From Rachicladosporium sp. CCFEE 5018 (lineage: Eukaryota > Ascomycota > Dothideomycetes > Cladosporiales > Cladosporiaceae), in NCBI GenBank assembly GCA_002077045.2, contig KZ111146.1:1178775-1242774 (forward strand): a DNA stretch of 64,000 bases, given 5' to 3'. The translations under genes were made by a program, and so were the position numbers. The notes under the pieces were generated by a model that did not search any database, was not told the DNA's origin, and was given only the letters and a program-made list of their open reading frames with translations. This document shows positions 44,048 to 54,916 of this stretch, piece after piece (within the stretch, counting starts at the first letter, position 1; each line of letters starts with the position of its first letter).

Positions 44048-46559
44048 ATGTCCGGACTGGGGGAGAGTCAAGAGCAAGCACACGAGCCCGGCAAGCTCAC
44101 TGACAATGACTATACGGTGACGAAGGGCTCTGCTCCGGTAGAGAGCGGAGGACAGACCATAAGTGGTGAACGTACGGGCGTTGCAGAGGGCAACGATGAA
44201 AAGGCTAAGGCGCCTGCGGAGGAGATCGCGGCAGTAGCGAATGATGGCGGGAATATTCGTACGAAGACGGTGGATGGAGAGAGCGAAGCGTCGAAGCCTC
44301 ATGTTGCGGAAGTGCAGGACGAGGGCGAGGTGGCCTCGCGAAGAGCTGTCGAGGACGAAGCTAGTGCGCACCTGGCATCTAGAGCCGCTCAGCTCACACT
44401 GGACACCGACGTAACTACTCAAAGTCGATCGCCTGAAAACAAGACGGACGAGAAGAGGACGGACGGCGCACTACCGATGTCTCCACCCGCTCCCGCACCT
44501 CCCAGGAAGGACACGACCGATGTGAAAGGGAAGGCAAAGGCTGAGGTTGCAGAGTACGATGAGAAGAAACCCGAGGTCGATCCGAATACCTCAGAGATGC
44601 CAGAACCCTCTTCAGATGCAGCAGAGCAAACCGGCGAGGAAATACAGACGATCATGGATCAGTTCCGAGATGAGGTCACTTCGCCTGGCGAAGAAGAGAT
44701 CATGTCACCTCGTCTGGAGAAGCAGCAACCGGTCATGCATGTACCACCACCACGATCATCGAGTCTGGAGCCAGCAAGTAGCTACGTTGTTTGGCCGAAG
44801 CCAGCAGCTGCACGACGAGATACTGCGGATTTCTTCACAGCAGCAGGATCGAAAGTCAAGAGTCCGTCAGACACGCAAGCTAATGCCAACACTGCTGGCA
44901 CAGATGGCGATGCTGCGTCTGTTTTATCGCAGCGAACCTCGATCTTTCAACCGCCACCTCCATCACCTGACCCTGAGCCTGCACTTCCATTTGACTTCCA
45001 TCGCTTCCTCGAGCAGCTACGGCACCGCACAGCTGATCCAGTGGCTCGATTCTTGCGTTCCTTCTTGTCAGAATTCGGCAAAAAGCAGTGGGCTGTGCAC
45101 GAGCAAGTAAAGATCATTGGTGACTTCCTTGAATTCATTGCCAAGAAGATGTCACAGTGCGAAGTGTGGCGATCCGTGAGCGATGCAGAGTTCGACAACG
45201 CGAGAGAAGGGATGGAGAAGTTGGTGATGAACCGGCTTTACTCGCAGACTTTCTCACCTGCGATCCCCCCAGTGTTGTCAAGTCCACGAAAGGTGGGCAA
45301 AGGCGGACGATCGGCCATGGATGCTGCAAATCCAAATGGACCGGGCCGACGAGGGCAGCACGAAGAGGATGTTGAGCGGGACACAGTCATTGCGCAGAAG
45401 ATACGGATCTACGGCTGGATCAAGGAAGAGCATCTCGATATCGAGTCCATCAATGATAAGGGCCGCAGCTTCTTGACGCTCGCACAGCAGGAGTTACTAA
45501 AGATCAACACTTACCGCGCTCCTCGCGACAAGGTAATATGCGTGCTCAATACTTGCAAAGTCATCTTCGGCTTTCTCAAGAACAGCAAGTCAGATCAGGG
45601 TGCCGATGCATTTGTGCCATTGCTCATCTACACTGTTCTACGCGCTGCACCAGAGCATCTTGTCAGCAACGTGCAATACATCTGGCGCTTCCGCAACGCT
45701 GAGAAGCTCGGTGGCGAAGCAGGGTACTACATGTCATCACTTATGGGCGCAGTGACGTTCATTGAAGGTCTTGATCGGACATCTCTTACAATCTCGGACG
45801 AGGAGTTCGAGCAGAACGTGGAACACGCTGTGAGTGCCATCGCGGAGGGACACAAGGCAGAGGAATACGAAAACAGAGCGCATGTGTCCAGCAACGCAAA
45901 TAGCAGCCAAGGCACCTCAGGCTTACTACCGCTGAACGAGAAGGGCAGTATAAGCAAACCGGAAGTCACACCGCGGACCAGCATGGAAGGCGAGAAAGCT
46001 ACTTCACCGCGCAAACAGCGTCCCAGCGAGAAGTCCACTTCCACTCAGCGGTCTGACCCAAGTGGTCCCGACTCCGACACCGACGCCGTTACCGGTCTCC
46101 TTCGCACGATACAGAAGCCGCTCAGCAGTATTGGGCGGATGTTCTCCGATGACCAAAGTCAGCCTGCGCAGCAGAGCGGTCTCAAGCCCGCCGCTACGCC
46201 ATTACCTGGCGCCACACCGAGAAGAGGTCTAAGTCCTGGTGAGAGACCAGAGAGGACTTCCAGTCGACAGCGAGTACCAGATCAGCAGGCAGTAGACAAG
46301 GCGAGAGCTGAGGATGCGGCGGCCAGGCAGGCGAGTGCTGAGATGGCACAGGCGCAGGCTCGGAGGGTGAGGGAGGAGGGATTGGTCGTTGAGTGAGTTG
46401 CGCACGTTGTGAGACACCATGGGACGATGGCTGACAATTTCCAGGACATTACAAGGCATGTTTCCGAGCCTAGATAAGGAGGTGATTGAGGACGTTGTGC
46501 GGGCTCAGGCTGGCAATGTCGGCCGAGCGGTGGATGCATGCCTGGCGCTCAATGGATGA
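44048..46559 (+). CDS. VPS9: Vps9-type Rab5/Vps21 guanine-nucleotide exchange factor with CUE domain
   Basis: Two exons, 44048-46392 and 46445-46559. The 52-bp intron has donor GTGAGT, a GCTGAC branch and acceptor TTCCAG, giving 819 residues. The first 300 residues are disordered and acidic with a Pro-rich patch. About residues 310-420 are the helical bundle before the VPS9 domain, which runs to about 590 (RAPRDKVICVLNTCKVIFG, then a GADAFVPLLIYTVLRA block and an NVQYIWRF motif). A Ser/Pro-rich linker follows, and the second exon encodes a CUE ubiquitin-binding domain (LQGMFPSLDKEVIEDVV and a late RAVDACLAL). Vps9 activates Rab5-like GTPases on endosomes and its CUE domain binds ubiquitin. 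Without splicing, the CUE domain would be missed. Confidence 0.94.
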
Positions 46560-46821
46560 TAGGAGGCACTTAGCCACATAAAGCTAATGTCCTGAGATAC
46601 ATTTTCTGTCTCGTTTCGCAAAACGCGCATCATTGTTCGAGCCTTCCTGGCTCTCTCCAGCTCAATGCACAAAGTTATGCCTGTTGATAGTGCAGCACAG
46701 CTCAATCTGATAATCTCGCATCGACATCTGATAATCGACGGGAGTTCCTTCCAATGCCATTATCGACCACTCGGTCTACCAATCGCGTGCATTCATCCAT
46801 TACTCCCACTCTGTACGATCA

Positions 46822-47930
46822 ATGTCCAACGACCCCAAGAATGCCCGCAATACGGACATCTGGGTCGCGGGGGCCTTTGCGGCCTTCACGGTCGACCTGC
46901 TGGTCTACCCGCTGGATACAGTAAAAACTCGCATGCAAAGTCCCGACTATATAAAATTATATACCAGTGGACATGGCCTCGACGCGAAAGTCAGTCGATC
47001 GCTCTTTCGTGGTGTCTATCAAGGTGTCGGTAGTACCATAATTGCGACCCTGCCATCATGTAAGAGCCTTGAAGCTCCGATGAGAGACACGGTGGAAAGA
47101 CTGACCATCTCACGCTTTTAGCAGGAGCTTTCTTCACGACATATGAGGGCGTCAAGTCTGGCTTAAGCAACCATAATCCGTCCAACCTCATCCCACAGCC
47201 ACTTATCCACTCAGCAGCTTCAGCAACCGCTGAGCTTGTTTCATGCGCTATCCTTACCCCAGCAGAGGTAATCAAGCAGAATGCACAGATGGTGGACAAT
47301 TTCAATACCTCGCAGCCCAAGGTCAATGCTACGCTGCAGACTATGAAGAGATTTCAGTCGAATCCGCTGGCGCTATGGAGAGGGTATACCGCATTGGCTA
47401 CGAGGAACCTGCCTTTCACGGCACTGCAGTTTCCGATGTTCGAGAGGCTGAGGCAGAGTATACGAGCTTATCGAGATGAACAGGGAACCAGAACGAACAC
47501 GCTACTAGAGGGAGGCGTGATTACGGCGATAAGTGCTGGCTCCGCTGGATCGGTGGCTGCGGTTGTCACAACGCCCGTCGACGTGGTCAAGACTCGTATC
47601 ATGCTGGCAGCAGCAGAGAGCGCAGCAGAGGACCAGAAGCCAGCCCAAAAGGGTGAGCTGAAGGACGCTACGGGTAAGGCTGTCCAATCTGCGAAAGCGA
47701 GTATTACGGAAGCGATCAAAAACGTCACGAAGCCTGTGAGCAGACAGGGTAGTATGGAGATCGCGAGGGAGATTACACAAGAGCATGGCGTGAAAGGACT
47801 GTTTCGAGGAGGCGCATTGCGATGCGTGTGGACGTTTCTGGGAGCTGGACTCTATCTGGGCGTGTACGAGTCGGGACGGATATACCTGGCTGGACGGCGG
47901 GGCGACAAGATCGGGACGGACGATATATGA
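46822..47930 (+). CDS. Mitochondrial carrier (SLC25), S-adenosylmethionine-carrier-like
   Basis: Two exons, 46822-47059 and 47122-47930, with a 62-bp phase-1 intron, giving 348 residues. Three carrier repeats are visible through the P-x-[DE]-x-x-[KR] signatures PLDTVKTR, PAEVIKQN and PVDVVKTR, each preceding a matrix loop. The junction restores PSSGAFFTTYEGVK, a usual second-helix motif. The third repeat holds an extra 60-residue Ala/Lys/Glu-rich matrix insert. Sequence around the first repeat resembles the Pet8/SAM carrier branch, but substrate-contact residues cannot be settled by eye. It should lie in the mitochondrial inner membrane. It lies 262 bp downstream of VPS9 on the same strand. 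Confidence 0.88.
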
Positions 47931-48676
47931 GGACATTGTGCTGATATCACATAGACTTGTACATCGCATAGACGGAGGATCCGACGATGGGCAGCCTCAC
48001 AAACAAGCGCGCCAGCTTCGGCCCATTCTTGTTTGTAATCCAGTACCACCTGTCCCCAACGAGTCTACCTCCGCTCTCGCGCGATGCTAAAGATTCTCCC
48101 CATGGCAGACAATCCATGCTAGTGCGTGTTTACACTCTACTGCAACAGTCACAAGTCGACGGGCCTACTGCCGAGAGCCACAGGTCTCTGTGCACCACTC
48201 TTCGCCTGGCAAATGCTCTCTCATTGGCTCAGCAGGCACTAGAATAACCTTACAGTGTACACGAAAGTAGCACAAGGCTGTTCGGGATCTCTGAAGAGGG
48301 GATCTGTAAGGTATCTGCCGCTTTCGGCGTGCAGTTCGTGGGCGCTCTCACCACGGTAAGGAAGTTCAGCGACCCGCTAGCTCGCAAGCCAACTTTCTGA
48401 CCTCGACACAGGCTGAATGCACGACCTGCTGCGAGAGCGCACTACCAGCCGCATGTACTGTGTGTACGTTCGGTCAATATTACAGGGCACTCGAGCGAAT
48501 TCTACCTGGAGGAATCAGTGCAGGTAGGCTCGCGGCAGCGTGGGGCTTGAACCCGTTCCTTGTTCCTTAGCTGCACGTTGGTACATGTAGATGCTCAAGG
48601 CTTCCGTGCTATCAGCCCTTTCTACAACTTCCAACACACGATCCGTCATACAGTCCATCGATTGTAGTAAGCTACA
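47931..48676. other. Spacer downstream of the carrier gene, with a possible short Cys-rich exon pair
   Basis: No complete gene. At 48253-48355 and 48412-48570 there are two in-phase open stretches joined by a plausible 56-bp intron (donor GTAAGG, branch TTCTGAC, acceptor ACACAG). The second encodes a Cys-rich segment (AECTTCCESALPAACTVC) and ends in TAG. No ATG precedes it in frame, so it is not called as a gene. Confidence 0.35.
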
Positions 48677-49127
48677 ATGGCCGAAGGCGCACAGGAACTT
48701 ACCTGGTCTGACCTCAGATGGTCCTGGCGTGGCGCATTTGCTGGCCTCACCTGGAGCATGTGGCGTACTCGAAGTGAAAGCTTCCAGCAGTCGTACTGCA
48801 CGCTCGTGGCCGTTCTTACAACTACTGATCGGTCGGATGTGTCGGGTTGGGATTACGCGCTACTCGCCAACTTCTTACTGGCGCTGGTAATTGGGATTGT
48901 GATGATGGCTTTTGCAGTGGGCACTGTGACGGACAGGTTTGCCAGTATGAACTCCATTTCTCCCCCCCTTCACAGAGGGTGGCGTTGTTGACTGTGCCTT
49001 CCTAGTCACCATTGATCGTAGAGCTGGCATTGCTGTAGCTCTGGTGTTTACTATGCTATGGTTGACTGTTACTGGAGAGCTGCTTAAATTGAGCCGAGAG
49101 GAGATGTACTGTTACGATGCGGATTGA
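48677..49127 (+). CDS. Small Trp-rich membrane protein, tandem paralogue 1
   Basis: Two exons, 48677-48944 and 49006-49127, with a 61-bp phase-1 intron, giving 129 residues. I do not recognise a named family. Visible features are the N-terminal LTWSDLRWSW motif followed by a Gly/Ala-rich hydrophobic stretch (18-32), a strong membrane helix (about 63-85, ALLANFLLALVIG and beyond) ending in FAVGTVTD, and a third hydrophobic helix encoded by exon 2 (AGIAVALVFTMLWL). There is no signal peptide before the Trp motif. The next two genes share the motif, the membrane pattern and the intron position, which supports the gene model. This copy has the most divergent C-terminus, lacking the SPWLSR motif of its sisters. 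Confidence 0.65.
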
Positions 49128-49320
49128 GCTATGGCGAGGCTTGAGACAAGTCCCTCACAGCAAGCGCCTGCCAAAGACATGGGTATCAAACAAGCGTTCA
49201 TGTTGGTGGCGTTGCGGGGCTTGGCCAATAGGTCGAGTTCCAGGCCGCTGTGATCCTGTTGAAATCACTACATCTCTACGACTTCTGCAACCCGAAACCA
49301 CTCACAACATCTCATTTGCG

Positions 49321-49790
49321 ATGCCCTGCCTGAAAGATCACAACCTCTCAGATCTCACCTGGTCTGACCTAACTTGGTCATGGCCGGCGGGATTCGCAGG
49401 CTTCCTCTGGTACATGATGCCGATCGGCAATGACTTCGTGAAGAAGATCTACATCACGTTATATGAGGGTCCTGGAGGCGAGAACGAGCCAGCGGCGAAG
49501 AACGCCGGATATGGGTAGCTGATCAACTTCGTCTTGCAATGCTTGTTTGTGACACTGGGCGCTGGCTTTGCTGTTGGCACGATTGACGAAAAGAGCACTG
49601 GTATATTGATCGCCCTGCGGTCGACAGCAATACATGGCTCTGACAATTCACGCCAGTGTCCACGGCTGCCAATAGGGCGCTTATCGGTGCGCTGGTCGTC
49701 GTGTGGGCATGGTCAAAGGTGTTCGGAGACTCGCCGTGGCTGAGCCGAATGTATGGCGCTATGCTGCGAGGAGTGACGGGTCGAACATAG
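49321..49790 (+). pseudogene. Small Trp-rich membrane protein, tandem paralogue 2, with an in-frame TAG
   Basis: Two exons, 49321-49600 and 49657-49790, with a 56-bp phase-1 intron containing a CTGACAA branch. Together they give 137 codons plus stop, interrupted by TAG at 49516-49518. The frame stays open and conserved on both sides: upstream LSDLTWSDLTWSWPAGFAGF and downstream NFVLQCLFVTLGAGFAVGT, then WAWSKVFGDSPWLSR in exon 2. The stop falls where paralogue 3 has His after GYG. As read, only a 65-residue product with one hydrophobic segment would be made. Alternatives are a sequencing error or translational readthrough. No other disabling change is seen, so inactivation, if real, is recent. 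Confidence 0.65.
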
Positions 49791-50872
49791 CAGAGTTGTG
49801 CGCCACTGGCCATACGTCAGAGCTGCCCCACGTCCTTCACATCTGCGAGCATGTGGCGGTGCTGTGCATGGCGGAGATGGTGGAAGTAGGGCTCATCTCA
49901 TCCGCCTGCACACTCTCGTCACTTCCGAAAGTCGCTTGACTGCGGGATACTCTGGCACATGTACACTCAGCCACTGTAATGAGAATGATCCAATTCGACC
50001 TCCATCGAATAACTCGATGTTCAATCACACCTGCTTTTACTGCGCAGTAAACGAGAGCCATGCTCCTTGCACGGCATCTGGATGTAAACCAATCTCCTGC
50101 ACGGCTCCGGCGTCTCCACGTGGGAAGGTAGATCGTGGACGTTGGTTTCACGGTGCCAGTCGCAAACCCCATGCTTTGATCGAGTCATAGTGTCGGCGGG
50201 AAAGCTCGCTGCGGCGCACTCTTGAGTAGGGGCGATCATGTGCTTCCAAGGATCGGTACTATGGCAGACTTGCGGCACGAATGTATCTTGGGCCAGGGTA
50301 CATTGCACGGCCAATCCTTCCCACGAGCCTTAGAGTGAAGCGTTTCTCAATACTGCATGAAGCTCCGATCCCTTACGCCGGCTTCGCCCTCCCCGCCACA
50401 CTATGCCGGACAGGCTGAGCTTAGTACGTGTGATGTAATTTATCAGAGGCACCACAGCTGCGCAATCTGCACGCAATGTTGCGCCTCGATTACCCAAATC
50501 GCGCTAAGCTCTGCCAAGCCTCCTGCCGTGCTCCAGACAACCTTACTCCCGACGTGATGCCAACTACATGTAGCAACTACAACGCCCCACTAGAACAGGC
50601 GAGCGGCGTCGACTTGCCTGGTTCAAGGGTAGGACATGCTCGTGACTAGGGGTTGGAACGATAGTAGACTCCTTCAGGATTTGGTCGTTGCGCATATACC
50701 AAGTTCATCCCGCGTCAGTACCTGCGTGCGTCTCCTTCAACCCGGACCACGTGCCATTTGAGGCAGACGGCACTGAGACTCAGCAGAGCTTCACTGAACC
50801 CTCTAGCCTCATCTGTTTTGAACTCACGTGCATCCTAACAGCATTCCTTTCCCTCATCTAACACCAACAACT
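49791..50872. other. 1.1-kb spacer between paralogues 2 and 3
   Basis: No supported gene, and no WSWPG-like motif marking another family member. Two CACGTG E-boxes (50748-50753 and 50825-50830) precede the next gene's ATG by 120 and 43 bp. Confidence 0.45.
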
Positions 50873-51325
50873 ATGCATCCCGTTATGCAGCACTTGCCGC
50901 ACGACATGGCCTGGTCATGGCCTGGGGCAATCGCCGGATTCGCCGTCTTCCAGTACCTCATCGGCATCGATCTAGTGGAGACGACATACGAAGTACTCAC
51001 TGGACGCAACTACGACCGTGTGTCTAGCCAGCGGCTTACTGGATACGGACACCTCCTGAACTACACCTTCCAGCTCATGACAGTTGTGCTTGGTGGAGGT
51101 TTTGCCACAGGTACCGCTGAAGCTACGACAGGGGGTAAGAGGACCACGATCGAGACCACCCGCGCTAAATGCTGCGGCTGACGAGTAGCTGTAGTCTCCA
51201 TGAACGGCAATGCAGCCATCCTTGCCACAGTTACGTTCATCTGGGTCTGGTCCAGGCTATTTGCGGGCTCACCGTGGCTGAGCAGATTGTTCAGCGCTGG
51301 GCTGCAGTCGGTCTTCGGGGCATAG
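50873..51325 (+). CDS. Small Trp-rich membrane protein, tandem paralogue 3
   Basis: Two exons, 50873-51134 and 51189-51325, with a 54-bp phase-1 intron (GTAAGA donor, GGCTGACG branch, GTAG acceptor), giving 132 residues. Features are MAWSWPGAIAGF near the N-terminus, IGIDLVETTYEVLTG after the first hydrophobic patch, a Gly-rich membrane helix (NYTFQLMTVVLGGGFATGT), and exon 2 with a third helix (AAILATVTFIWVW) followed by SPWLSRLF. Exon 2 aligns well with that of paralogue 2 (W-x-W-S-[KR]-[VL]-F then SPWLSR). No family name recognised; an integral membrane location is inferred from hydrophobicity. Confidence 0.68.
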
Positions 51326-51809
51326 ACGTGGACGGAGCACTTCTTACGATTGTCCATGCCTTGTAGTCTGCGTAAAACGCTGGTATGCTGCAAGCGCTAC
51401 GTAGTGACCTAGCTGAACCTCTGTACCGGTGCGGCGTAGTGATTAACGGGGTTGTTGGTGGCTTGGAAGCGCCAAATCACATACGCTCCTCAATGGTCGA
51501 GAAGCATACTCGGGACTGGAAACTCTGCCTTAGCTTTAACATTAGTACTGTCCCAACAACGAGGACGTGCCGCACACGGCTCAGAAGAACAAGGATGACT
51601 TCAGTTTGTATTGCGTCTCGAGCTCCTTGACTCTACGGCCGGCGGAAAGGCAGTCGGTATAAAGAAGTCGCATCGCCAGCTCGAGTGCGCCCTTCCCTCA
51701 GCCATATCGTTCAAGCAAGAATCACCAAGGCTCCCCAGACCACTGAACTCGCCACGAATCTACCTTTACTACCTGTGCTCCCCCTGCGACTCGTCTATAC
51801 CTGTTCGGC
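51326..51809. other. Promoter spacer of the secreted 292-residue protein gene
   Basis: 484 bp without a gene. A clear TATA box is at 51658 and a pyrimidine-rich leader precedes the ATG at 51810. Confidence 0.5.
51658..51663 (+). promoter_or_regulatory. TATA box of the secreted 292-residue protein gene
   Basis: A perfect TATAAA lies 152 bp before the ATG at 51810. Such boxes are common in fungal genes that are strongly induced. Position and sequence are the only evidence. Confidence 0.5.
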
Positions 51810-52744
51810 ATGTTCGTGTCAAAGAGCATTGCCCTTTTTGCGGCTCTCGGCCTCGTCAATGCAGTCGATTTCAACTATGCGTGAGCAGAACCCCAATCGA
51901 CTGGATACCGAGTCGAAGAGCTAAATATCTCCGCAGCTACGGCGCTACCGGGTTCTTCGCCTGGAAAGCAGCTTACGGCGTCGATGTCGCCCAAAAGGCA
52001 TACACCAGCTGCACCGAGAAGCCAAACACCGATGTGAATAATCCTGCCGCTAAAGCTGTCGTCAAAGCACCCTGCGTGTTTGATTGCATGCGGTACGTCT
52101 TCGGTGCTATCGGCTCGACCATGTCGGCTGGCTACGGTGTTGCCCTAGCGGAGAGTGGTATTGGTGGCGTGCAAGAGAAAGAAAGCAAAGACCCACCTAC
52201 GAAACGCAGCGACTCCAAAGCCATGGCTCTGCTGACCGCATTCAACGCGCACCTTACCGCCATCCATGGTCCTGAGGGTATCCAGGCCGACGCGCTCATT
52301 TCTTCGGAAGTCCACCCGCATGACGGCTTCGCTATGAAGATGAACATCTACAATGACAATGGTGACTTCTTACACCTTCACACCAACGGCACCAGCGCAA
52401 TGGTTCTGTTCCACCCAGATAATACCACTACTCTCGCACGCCGACAGACTTACCTGGATACCCAGAGCCACTACTACACTTGGTCCGGCCTCGATGGCTT
52501 GAAGGTGGTCTGGCACAACATCAACCACGACCCCAACAATGCGGCGGATTTCAACCGCATCATGAACGCCTGGGCGCTTTCGGACTTGCAGCCCAAGCCG
52601 ATCTTGAGCACTGCTGACGCATGGGATTATGAAGCTTGCAACACGGCTGGCACCGCGACGTTCTTCTACGGTCGCGTCATCTTCGAACTAAATCGACCCG
52701 GATTCAACTATGAGGAGCACAGCCCTCGAGGATGCAACCGCTGA
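51810..52744 (+). CDS. Secreted protein of unknown function, 292 residues, with a hydrophobic N-terminal domain related to the upstream paralogues
   Basis: Two exons, 51810-51880 and 51937-52744, with a 56-bp phase-2 intron just after the signal peptide. Residues 1-18 form a classic signal peptide (MFVSKSIALFAALGLVNA). Residues of about 24-100 resemble the three genes upstream: a GF-x-W patch, GVDVAQKAY against IGIDLVETTY, NNPAAK against NEPAAK of paralogue 2, then a Gly-rich hydrophobic helix (FGAIGSTMSAGYG). Unlike them it has Cys residues here (C49, C70, C74 by count). A charged linker with a Lys-Arg pair (PPTKRSDS, about 112-119) could be a Kex2-type cleavage site. The remaining 170 residues are polar, with HNINHDPNN and a late Cys pair, and match no family I know. 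The layout (signal, hydrophobic domain, dibasic site, soluble domain) is seen in some processed secreted proteins; no function is claimed. Confidence 0.75.
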
Positions 52745-53241
52745 GAACGTCGATGTGATCGTAAGATGGAAAACGATTGTGGAGATATTCCATGAGCAAG
52801 ATTAGAGGACCCTATTGTGCGTCAGGAACCGCTGCTTGGGTAATGATGTCGCGCTTGCCATTTGGATCTGGTTGTCGCTTTTTGTATATCGTCAGTCGTT
52901 ACTGTAGCTGGTGCAAAGAGCATTAGTCGAAGCATTCAAGTTGTTGACTTGTCACCATGCTTTCATGGCGCGGAACGGGTCTGAAACCCTTCATGCATGT
53001 TCTACGCTTGGCAGGATCTGCAGCCAGCGCGTACCTGCTTCCGCACGTGGCGCGCATCCCTGCAGCTCCCAAACACCTTCATTCCTCCTGAAACACCACA
53101 TCAGATACCATTGCTTACGCTCCTTTCTTCACCCATACCACACTCATTTGGATTGTCTTCACATTGCTATCACTAGATTAACATAATCTGGGAGTCAATA
53201 TACGTTGATCACGGGCTCTGACAAAACATCATCATATCACC
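52745..53241. other. Spacer and promoter of the GH17 gene
   Basis: 497 bp, no gene. CT-rich tracts in the last 150 bp resemble a fungal core promoter. Confidence 0.45.
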
Positions 53242-54227
53242 ATGCGGGCCGCGATCACTCTCCTGGCCCTAGCCGCCGCACCTCTCACCGTCACAGCTGA
53301 TGCCGTCAAGGGTCAGCTAGGCTGGGCCCTGGGTACGAAGAAGCCAGATGGAACGTGCAAATATCAGGCCGACTACGAAGCCGACTTCGATGCTATCTCC
53401 TCACAAACCGGAAGCAAGCTTGTCCGCGGCTACGCAGCAAGTGACTGCAACTGCGCGCAGCAGATCCTCCCGGCAGCAAAGAGCAAGGGCTTCCAGGTCA
53501 TCCTAGGGGTCTGGCCAGACGTGGACGACAGCTTCAACGCGGACAAGAGCGCTCTCACGACGTATGTGCCGCAGTACAAGGACCAGGTGTACGGTGTCAC
53601 AGTCGGGTCGGAAGCGTTGTACAGAAATAGTCTGACCGCTGACGCGCTGCTGTCGAAGATCAACGACATCAAGTCTGCGCTCCCTGGGGTCAAGGTCGGC
53701 ACAGCGGACAGCTGGAACAAATTTGCCGACGGAACGGCGGATCCCATTATAAATGGCGGCGTAACGTTCCTCTTGGCCAACGCTTTCGCCTTCTGGCAGG
53801 GTAAAAACGCAGGAGACGGAGCGCAATACACGTTCTTTGATGATGCGCAACAGGCGCTCGGCCATATTCAAGGACTTCGTGGATCGCTAGACGACTTCGA
53901 ATTCTGGGTTGGCGAAACTGGCTGGCCGACTGATGGAGGAAGTGATTACTCGGCTGCGAAGGCTGGGAACAGCAATGCCGAGTTGTACTTTCGAAATTCT
54001 GTGTGCGCCATGCTAGACTGGGGAGTCAATGTGTTCTACTTCGAGGCGTTTGATGAGCCGTGGAAGTATGTGTTGACAACGCCGCGCCCGGTGGAATCAT
54101 TCATTGCTAACATTCCTGCAGGCCAGCATCGGTTGGCGACAATGGCATTGCTGCTGACGAGACGCACTGGGGTGCTATGAACGCTGACAGGTCCCCCAAG
54201 TCGGGTCTGTCGCTGAAATGCAACTAG
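53242..54227 (+). CDS. Secreted GH17 beta-1,3-glucanase/glucanosyltransferase (Bgl2-like)
   Basis: Two exons, 53242-54065 and 54122-54227, with a 56-bp intron (GTATGT donor, GCTAAC branch, CTGCAG acceptor), giving 309 residues. Residues 1-19 are a signal peptide. The GH17 barrel shows the acid/base Glu124 in TVGSEALYR and the nucleophile Glu225 in WVGETGWPT, followed by the FYFEAFDEPWK motif that ends exon 1. Exon 2 restores the conserved tail (DNGIAADETHWGAM, then a terminal Cys). Without splicing the tail is lost. Family members act on cell-wall beta-1,3-glucan in the wall or medium, either remodelling the fungus's own wall or degrading glucan. There is no GPI signal at the C-terminus. Confidence 0.93.
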
Positions 54228-54916
54228 ATCGGCCAAGGGTCGTAGTGACTTGATTCAATCCATCAAAGGTGATAGCGCAATGAATACCACGATCTCACGA
54301 TCCTCGTAGACAAAGCCGTCGGCGACTTAACGCATAGCTGCTCACGGTCGTTCCCTCTAGATCGCGCAGGACATGGATTTGATGGCAGCTAACCTCTTTC
54401 CGGATTCGTGATCGTGACGCCACTTCTCTTGAGACCATAGAATGGTGTCGAGCGTTTGCGATGTGCGCCTGTCACGGAGAGCTACCGAGCGGTACCTCCT
54501 CGAGAGACAAGGTAGCCTGCAATCCATTGATCAGAGCCAGATCGATCATTGCGTCCCACTGCTATTGTAGGTGTCGCTTGCACTGCCACGAGCGAATTGA
54601 TAGAAGCACAATCTTATCATCCTTGCAAACATTCGGAGAGGCAGTGGTATCAGACACCAACCCTCACAGCACCGTTGGCCAGTTGTGGCGAGTCATGAAG
54701 CGCTGCTCTGATTTGCTCGTTCGTTTAGGGCACGGATGTTCTTCCAGCTTCCGAGCTTTGTCACGCTCCAGGCACTCGAATAAGCTCAAAGTATGTGCGA
54801 AACCCTCCCGGTATGTCGACGCCTTCCAACGCCATCGTTCGTCTCTGCAATGCTCGTTCAAGTGACAAACCTCGTGTGCCGTGAGATGGGCCCAGATACA
54901 CGGTGCAGCTTGTCTG
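54228..54916. other. Spacer upstream of the Zn2Cys6 gene; no gene supported
   Basis: 689 bp. A 134-codon frame at 54461-54865 is Cys/Ser/Arg-rich, has no domain and overlaps an antisense frame, so I do not call it. Presumably promoter sequence. Confidence 0.45.

Noticed and set aside
48945..48975. 31-bp intron in tandem paralogue 1
   Set aside because: Keeps frame but is shorter than any credible fungal intron here; the 61-bp alternative ending at 49005 also keeps frame and matches the sister genes.
51810..52744. Assignment of the secreted protein to a known killer-toxin or effector family
   Set aside because: Only the general layout (signal peptide, hydrophobic part, dibasic site) is similar. 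No family motif is recognised, so no such function is claimed.
54461..54865. 134-codon frame upstream of the Zn2Cys6 gene
   Set aside because: No domain, antisense frame of similar length, and it lies in the expected promoter region.
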